A stretch of 64,000 nucleotides of DNA from Holacanthus passer (lineage: Eukaryota; Chordata; Actinopteri; Pomacanthidae): the NCBI GenBank assembly GCA_025331565.1, contig JAFREQ010000030.1, positions 8,616,501 to 8,680,500 on the forward strand, given 5' to 3'. A program made the translations under genes and the position numbers. Positions 58,411 to 64,000 of this stretch are shown piece by piece. Under the pieces are notes generated by a model. It searched no databases. It was not told where the DNA came from and worked only from the letters and a program-made list of their open reading frames with translations. The stretch's first letter is position 1; the number at the start of each line of letters is the position of its first letter.

Positions 58411-61088
58411 AAGAGTGAATACTTGAAACTGCTAATCTGTGTTGGTGGTGTACAGACATCTGTGGTTTTGAGCGGCACTGGGATGGGCCAGTTGGGTGAA
58501 CTGCAGTGTCGGATTCTGGCTGACCAGGTAGAATGCCCAGCATACCTTGCTGGCTGGTCTGAGATCTGTGTGTGTTTTTTCTTCTTTTTTGTTTGTTGGT
58601 TTGTTTTTGGCTGTCAGCCATCTTGCTGTCATGCTTCAGGGATATTCACCTCCTCTGCTATGCCCAGTCTCTGTGTCAGTCTCAAAGGTAAATGGTAAGA
58701 TGCTAATGGATACAATTTAAAACGCCATAAGCCTACACTAATAGCGTTAGCACTCAGGGCGCAGGGAAAAACGTTTATCAACCCAATTGTCATGTATGAA
58801 TGTTGTATACTGTGAAGGGTTAAATATGACTCTGTTAAGTTCACAGTATGTATTTAAGTTACTGAGTATGTGTTTAATGTAAGTTTTGACGAATGTTAAT
58901 TCTGTTTTGTCAATTAATTTGTGCAATGGATTTTAGCTCTCCTACACAGAGCAGTTTAGAGTAGACTTAGTGCAGTAAAATGTCATAATGTCCCTTAAGG
59001 AAGAAAATGGTTAACAGTGAATTGATGAAGACTATATCTAACCTCAAAACAAGGTAATAAGTGGATTATATGTGGATATGCAGCCTGACCATAGGTCAGG
59101 TTTTTGGTAAAGGCAGATTTCTGAACCCATCCAGCGTCCAGAAGGACATTCATTGAGAAAGCACCCATTGAAGCACTGAGATTCCAGTTATCTGGATGGT
59201 AACTTACAACCTACAAGATCTTGAAAACACTTATTTAAGCCTTATTTAAGGACTGACCTCCTTCCCCCCTTCACAGTGCAGTAGGACAGACATACACTCA
59301 CATACACACACCTGGATAGGGCCCCAACAATCGATCCAATGGCTTGATATAGACACAAAAGGATCCAGGCATCCTAGTCTTCTGATTCTGGTCCATCTCT
59401 AACACACTTTATTCACAGTTTTCCAAAATAACAAAGATTACATGATCAACTTCCATCTCTGGAAGAATTTCTTGTGCATACCGGGGAAAGTTGGGAACAC
59501 AGAATCCGAGGGGCTGTGTTTCAAAACCTTAACTGTGGAAGCGACTGCTAGGAGCTATGGTCAGTCATGTCATGACACCGTGAAGAATCCACTGTTGGAC
59601 ACCACCAGTGAAGGAGGCCATCAAGCTGAAGAAGGAGGCCTTTTGGGTGAACAAACAGACAAATGAATAAAAATAAATAAATATATAATAATAATTTATT
59701 AGGAGTTCAAAAATTCTTAGGGGTTCACCAGATGGCCTGGTATTTATACATCAATAATTTAATGAAATAATATAATATACATTATTCTGAAATGGGCCAT
59801 TCTGCATAATGAGTACTTTTACTTTTTGTACTGTAATTATAGTTTGATGCTACTACTTTTGTACTTTTACTTAAGTAAAATGCAGGACTTTGACAGTATT
59901 TCTACACTGTGGTATTGTTACTTTTAGTTCAGTAAATGTTCTGAGTACTACCACTGCTACTAATATTACTACTATTAATATTACTGCTACTGCTACAGCC
60001 TTTACTACTGCAATGTATGACACGAACCTATATACACATACTAAAGGACATAAGGACATTTATGCTTCTATTCAGTTTTTTCTACATTTAATGTTGTTTA
60101 AAATATTAACCTGTTTTCTCTCTTAAACCTGCTTTATGTCTCACAATTTTCAGTCTACACACATGATTTTGTCATCTAAACATGGAGAACCTTGTACTTG
60201 TTCCTCACATATACTTATGGATTCCAATGAACTGCCTGAGCACCTTTTCTCCTCTCCTCCTCTCATTCGGAGTGGTGCCATATGGGGTGTGTGTTCAGAA
60301 GTGTGCAAGAAGTTCAACTACAGAGATGATACAAGTTTTAAAGCAGCAACAGTGTCATGGTGTGGTGTGTTTAGTTACATCCGTTCCTATCTTTATGCTT
60401 TTCCCACCCTTTGAATGGTTGAAAACACTGTTTCATCTTTAACTTTAAACTAACCAATTCAAAACTGAATTGGTATAAAGCTGAATAGGATTTAATGTTG
60501 TGTTAGACTGCTAGTTTTAAGTTTGTGTACTGCTCCTAATTAACTGGCAAATGAGTGAACATTGTTAGCCTTCTCTCAAAAATTGCTTCCCTTTGCCATA
60601 TGAAGTAACTCAACAACTGACTGAAGCGTTCATTTGAATGCACAGAATACTTTTTGTGCACAAAGTCTTCAGCAGTAGCAACATTGAAATGGGTTCAAAT
60701 GTTTCCTTGTGATCTAAAAAATATCCCACTTAACAGTGACATCAGGAAAAAATGCACCTAAAATGTGCTACTGACCGACTTATAATGCATTTAATAAAAG
60801 CACAAATGACAATTCTTACAGTCAGAAATGCTTTCTGTTTGTCAGATTTTGCTATTTGTCAGAGTTTTTTAACCTCAGCAAAAAATAGTTTGATAAAATA
60901 GGGCTTTGTTATTTTGCTTGGCTGTTTATGAAAACATTTTGTTAAATGCACTTGCCCTACTCATTACTTTTCCTTGTTCCTTGTTTCCTTGAAATCTCAC
61001 ATGTGTCCAGTATTTTGAGGCAGAAAAAAACTTGTGATTTAGATTTGGATGTTAATTATTTTCTTTTCTATTATATCCTATTTAACAG

Positions 61089-61195
61089 CCAGTTGTCCCC
61101 AGAAGATTTGGCCCAGGTTCCAGCTAACTCCACCTCCAACATCTTGAACCGTCTCATGGTCAGTTATGACCCAAGAATAAGGCCTAACTTTCAAG
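61089..61195 (+). CDS. glrb: glrb exon 3 (start of extracellular ligand-binding domain)
   Basis: The exon completes the Ser codon from exon 2 and encodes 'QLSPEDLAQVPANSTSNILN' then 'RLMVSYDPRIRPNFQ', which matches vertebrate glycine receptor beta. This is the N-terminal helix of the Cys-loop receptor extracellular domain, with an N-S-T glycosylation sequon. The acceptor is TTTAACAG ending at 61088. The donor at 61196 (CAAG|GTAATG) leaves phase 1, expected to continue as Gly-Ile-Pro as in mammals. A second, stronger donor 21 bases on (61217, CAG|GTAAGT) keeps the same phase and would add seven residues (see 61196-61216). Exon 4 was not found before the right edge. Confidence 0.95.
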
Positions 61196-61216
61196 GTAAT
61201 GCTAATAACTTTACAG
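61196..61216 (+). CDS. glrb: Optional 7-codon extension of glrb exon 3
   Basis: These 21 bases lie between two in-phase donors. If the downstream donor (CAG|GTAAGTG) is used, the sequence reads Gly-Asn-Ala-Asn-Asn-Phe-Thr before the shared Gly codon, creating an extra N-F-T glycosylation sequon. Only the donor strengths and the preserved frame are seen; use is inferred. Confidence 0.45.
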
Positions 61217-61965
61217 GTAAGTGATGATAAACATTTTCTTCTTAGACAGACAGTGGTCACACGGGACCAACTAGTATGTTTATGTGTGCTCATCCATAAT
61301 CAAAATGTATTTTTTATTAAAGGATGAGTTCACAATTTTTCAAGTCAGGGCATATGACTAGAAAACATAAGCCTATCTTTTAATGTTGCATCAGTTCAGG
61401 CAAAGTCAAATTTGGCCCAAATGAAAACAACCGATCAGAGCCAGGGGGAGTCTCTAACTGAATGTTAGTCACTAGTCATGCACTTGCAGGACTGCCCCCT
61501 GCCAAGCCAAGCTTTGGTCTGGGTGACTAAAGAAGAAAGTTTCAGCACCCAGTGGCGGAGAAATAGCCACCAGGATTCCAAGTAAAAAAATTCAAAGCAG
61601 TGATGTTTCTGGAAAGGGAATTTGCTCCTTCCTGACTTATATTTCACTATGTAATGTTATTTAAACAATTCTCAATCAAATAATGTAAGGTAATCCCTGT
61701 AACATTAGTTAGCTTATGTCTTATAGGATGTTACTGTTGTGTTACAGTCAGGCTAACATTTCAGCTCCCCAGTGCTAAGGCTACTAGTAAGAATTGCTTT
61801 ATTGAAAGTTCGCACAGGGCCTTTGAAAAGCATCCCAAAGGTCTTCATCCTGATAATTACTGTCAAAGGGTCTCACTGCATCATTATCAGCTACATATCA
61901 GCTAAGTTGGAACACTAAAGCACTGTTGGCAAGGTTATGCTTGGTCTAATTAGCACAACCTGGTT

Positions 61966-62465
61966 CCAAAGAATTTGGGATGCTGTGTAAGAAATATATA
62001 AAAACATATTGCAATCATTTACAAACAAAGTGTGTTTACAGACAATAGTTTTAGCATGTGTTCCAGAGGCAGAGGAGAATGCTTCACAAAGTGGTGAACC
62101 TCACCACATCTTTGCTTGGAAACTCGTGAGCCTTTCAGGGATGCCCCTTTCATACCCAATCTTGATATTGTCACCTATTAACAATGAACCTGTTTACCTG
62201 TGTAATGTTCCAGACAGCTGTTTTGGAGCAATCCACAACTTTGCCAATCTCTTGTTGCCTCAGTCCCATCTTGTTTGAAACATGTTGCTGACATTAAATG
62301 AGTATGAGTATATATTTATCAAAATTAATGAAGTTGATTAGTTAAAACATTAATTATATTGTCTTTGTTCTGTTTTCAATGTTTGTATATATCAAAAACG
62401 ATTAGCAAATGATCACATTCTGTTTTATTTATATTTTACACAGCATAGGTAGAATTTGGGGAAAT
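61966..62465 (-). mobile_element. Tc1-like MITE (internally deleted DNA transposon)
   Basis: The left end 'TCCAAAGAATTTGGGATGCT' with 'GTGTAAGAAATATATAAAAA' is the diverged inverse of the right end (minus strand 'CCCCAAATTCTACCTATGCT', 'GTGTAAAATATAAATAAAAC'), giving inverted repeats of ~65 bp. The interior on the minus strand resembles the leader of a fish Tc1-like element ('GGCAACAAGAGATTGGCAAA', 'GGAACATTACACAGGTAAAC', 'GGGGCATCCCTGAAAGGCTC'). The transposase coding part is missing. Confidence 0.65.
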
Positions 62466-62704
62466 AATGGTCAGTGCTCAGGTTGTTGTTGTTAGTCAAC
62501 AATGTTAATGATTTAGGATATTGCTCAGATCAAATTTTTAAGACCTTCTAAAAACCACTTTATATTTGTTCTTTCTTGTTTATTTTTCCTCTTCTATGAT
62601 GTTCAAATGTTTTACTGTTAGATGTACAACACTGGTATGCACTGGCTACTGTTTAAAAAAATACTGCACACTACCACAGAGATAAAGGCTTGCCCTACAT
62701 CAGA

Positions 62705-62980
62705 TGAAGACCACCAAGGAAGTATCTATCTATAAGTGTCAGGTACATGGGCCCTGGTTACCCTGTTGAAAAAGCCAACCCTCAACCCATCTCAAGTTAA
62801 AAACTACAGGCCAATTTCACTACCTACTTTTCCTATCCGTGGTTCTAGAGTGTGCAGTTTTCCCCTCAAGTCTCCGACTTCCATACCAAATTATCCACTT
62901 GAATCAAACCATTCTGGTTTTGGTCATTTCACTGAAACTGCACTGCTGTCAGTGAAACCCATAAGGCTAATGAAGAAGTG
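62705..62980 (+). mobile_element. LINE RT N-terminal fragment (CR1/L2 group)
   Basis: 'LLKKPTLNPSQVKNYRPISL' is reverse transcriptase region 1. It is followed by 'NHSGFGHFTETALLSV' (region 2, mammalian CR1-like 'NQSGFR..HSTETALL'). The open frame 62736-62981 ends just before motif A would be reached. Confidence 0.7.
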
Positions 62981-63215
62981 ATGGGCAGGCATTAGCTTTT
63001 GTGGGGTTTTTTGTATATATGTTTGTTTGTTTGTTGTTGTTTTTTAGTTTGTTTTTTGTTTGTTTTTTTACTGTAAGGATTGCTGTTTTGTACCCCTCTG
63101 TTCTCAAAATACACCCCCTTCTTTGGTCCGTATCACCTTCATGATTCTACAGAGCTCATTCAACTTTTGATAATTGCTCTAAAGTGTTAACTATGGACTC
63201 ATAAACCACACTTTA

Positions 63216-63243
63216 TTGTGTGTGTGTGTGTGTGTGTGTGTGT
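63216..63243. repeat. (GT)14 microsatellite
   Basis: A GT dinucleotide run in glrb intron 3. Confidence 0.95.
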
Positions 63244-64000
63244 CTTGGAAGAAGTATTTAGATCCTTTACCTATGTGAAAGTGGTAATTCCACACTGTAG
63301 AAACAAACTGTTATGTTTAAAAGTCTCGCCTTCAAAAAAGTACAGCAGTATTACGTAAGTAATAGTATAAGTAAAAGTACTCTTTAGGCAGCAGAATATT
63401 AGTTATACTGATGGATAATATAATGTCAGATTATTATTAATAGCAGAATAAAAAATGTTCTCTCGTTACATCTTGTGCCTTAATTATTTAATAAATACTA
63501 ACCAGAAATACAGTGGCTACTTCACAATCTTTCAACAGTATAGTTATACCCTAGACAACTAAGTCACAAAAAGGGGAATGCATGGCTCTTCCGAGCGATT
63601 TAATCTAAATAACAGAATCATGTTAGAACCAGTTACCCAAAAACTACGATATCTTGAGGCATCCAAACACTTAGTCTAGTTCATCTAGTTTTGTGAACTA
63701 CAGAATATGTTTTATTTCTAACAGTGCGTTCACACATGTTACAGTTGTGTTCTGCAGGGATTGGCTTTAGAGGCAGGTCTGAAGTGCAGCAGAGAGGGAG
63801 GGGAGGGAGTTGGCAAGTTGTAACTGCTTTTATTCATTTGTTGTAAAAGTTACCAACAGGAGCTTTAAATGAATACTCTGACATAGGAAAATATAGTTCA
63901 ATACCAATTAACTTACAGGAAGAGGACCAAAATGAATTTCATGTATGGGCATCCAGTGCAGAAACTGGTAGTGAAACTGGTAGTGACTTGTTAATAATAA

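Larger units (their letters stand above)
50393..61088 (+). other. glrb: glrb intron 2
   Basis: This is a 10.7-kb phase-2 intron bearing an L2-like tail, an internally deleted L2-like LINE, three other LINE scraps and a SINE, listed separately. The stretches 50510-52510, 54650-56340, 56580-57610 and 58420-61080 show no recognised gene. A diverged duplication of 'AAAACATACC..' and 'AGTGCAATATTCAGC' occurs at ~51105 and ~51300. Confidence 0.9.
61217..64000 (+). other. glrb: glrb intron 3 (partial, runs off the right edge)
   Basis: The intron holds a Tc1-like MITE, a LINE scrap and a (GT)n repeat. No further glrb exon was recognised. 61220-61960 and 63250-64000 show nothing identifiable. Confidence 0.85.

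Noticed and set aside
62009..62278. 89-codon plus-strand ORF in glrb intron 3
   Set aside because: It lies in the leader of a Tc1-like element, antisense to the transposase direction, and does not match the next glrb exon.

Overview
This window is vertebrate nuclear DNA, almost certainly from a teleost (probably percomorph) fish. It is AT-rich, its coding exons are short and far apart with GT/AG borders, and it is packed with LINE pieces ending in the (TATCTTATC)n tail common in fish genomes. It also holds tRNA-derived SINEs, a Tc1-like remnant, LTR remnants and a Harbinger-type gene.

Two neuronal ligand-gated channel genes frame the window. On the minus strand is the 5' end of gria2 (AMPA receptor subunit GluA2): a signal-peptide exon at 29731-29806 and the first amino-terminal-domain exon at 16766-16906. 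The rest of the gene lies beyond the left edge. On the plus strand is the 5' end of glrb (glycine receptor beta): a signal-peptide exon at 50263-50392 and the next exon at 61089-61195 or 61216, because two in-frame donors are present. The rest lies beyond the right edge. The genes point away from each other across about 20.5 kb.

Layout. 1-16765 is gria2 intron 2, largely three LINE clusters: L1-like 3.9-6.7 kb; L2-like 7.7-9.5 kb; and 9.5-14.1 kb, where a 696-bp solo LTR with a 5-bp target duplication sits inside a LINE. 16907-29730 is gria2 intron 1, with a second solo-LTR-like insert (24030-24628), a 1.4-kb insert between 11-bp direct repeats (25743-27148) and several non-autonomous repeats. 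29807-30130 is the GC-rich gria2 leader and promoter region. 31370-32124 carries five consecutive exons, all open and in phase, of a Harbinger-derived Myb/SANT-like protein on the minus strand. 32.2-37.7 kb is a dense nest of L2-like LINEs, a Gypsy RNase H scrap, an LTR-type repeat split by an L2-like LINE, and a SINE. 38-50 kb is mostly unique sequence with a possible glrb 5' untranslated exon. 50393-61088 is glrb intron 2, with another internally deleted L2-like LINE (52.5-54.1 kb), other LINE scraps and a SINE. 61.2-64 kb is the start of glrb intron 3, with a Tc1-like MITE and a LINE scrap.

The only confident host protein exons are the four belonging to gria2 and glrb. No tRNA, rRNA, CRISPR or bacterial operon feature is present. 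Family names rest on recognisable protein motifs and remembered repeat consensus sequences, not on a database search.
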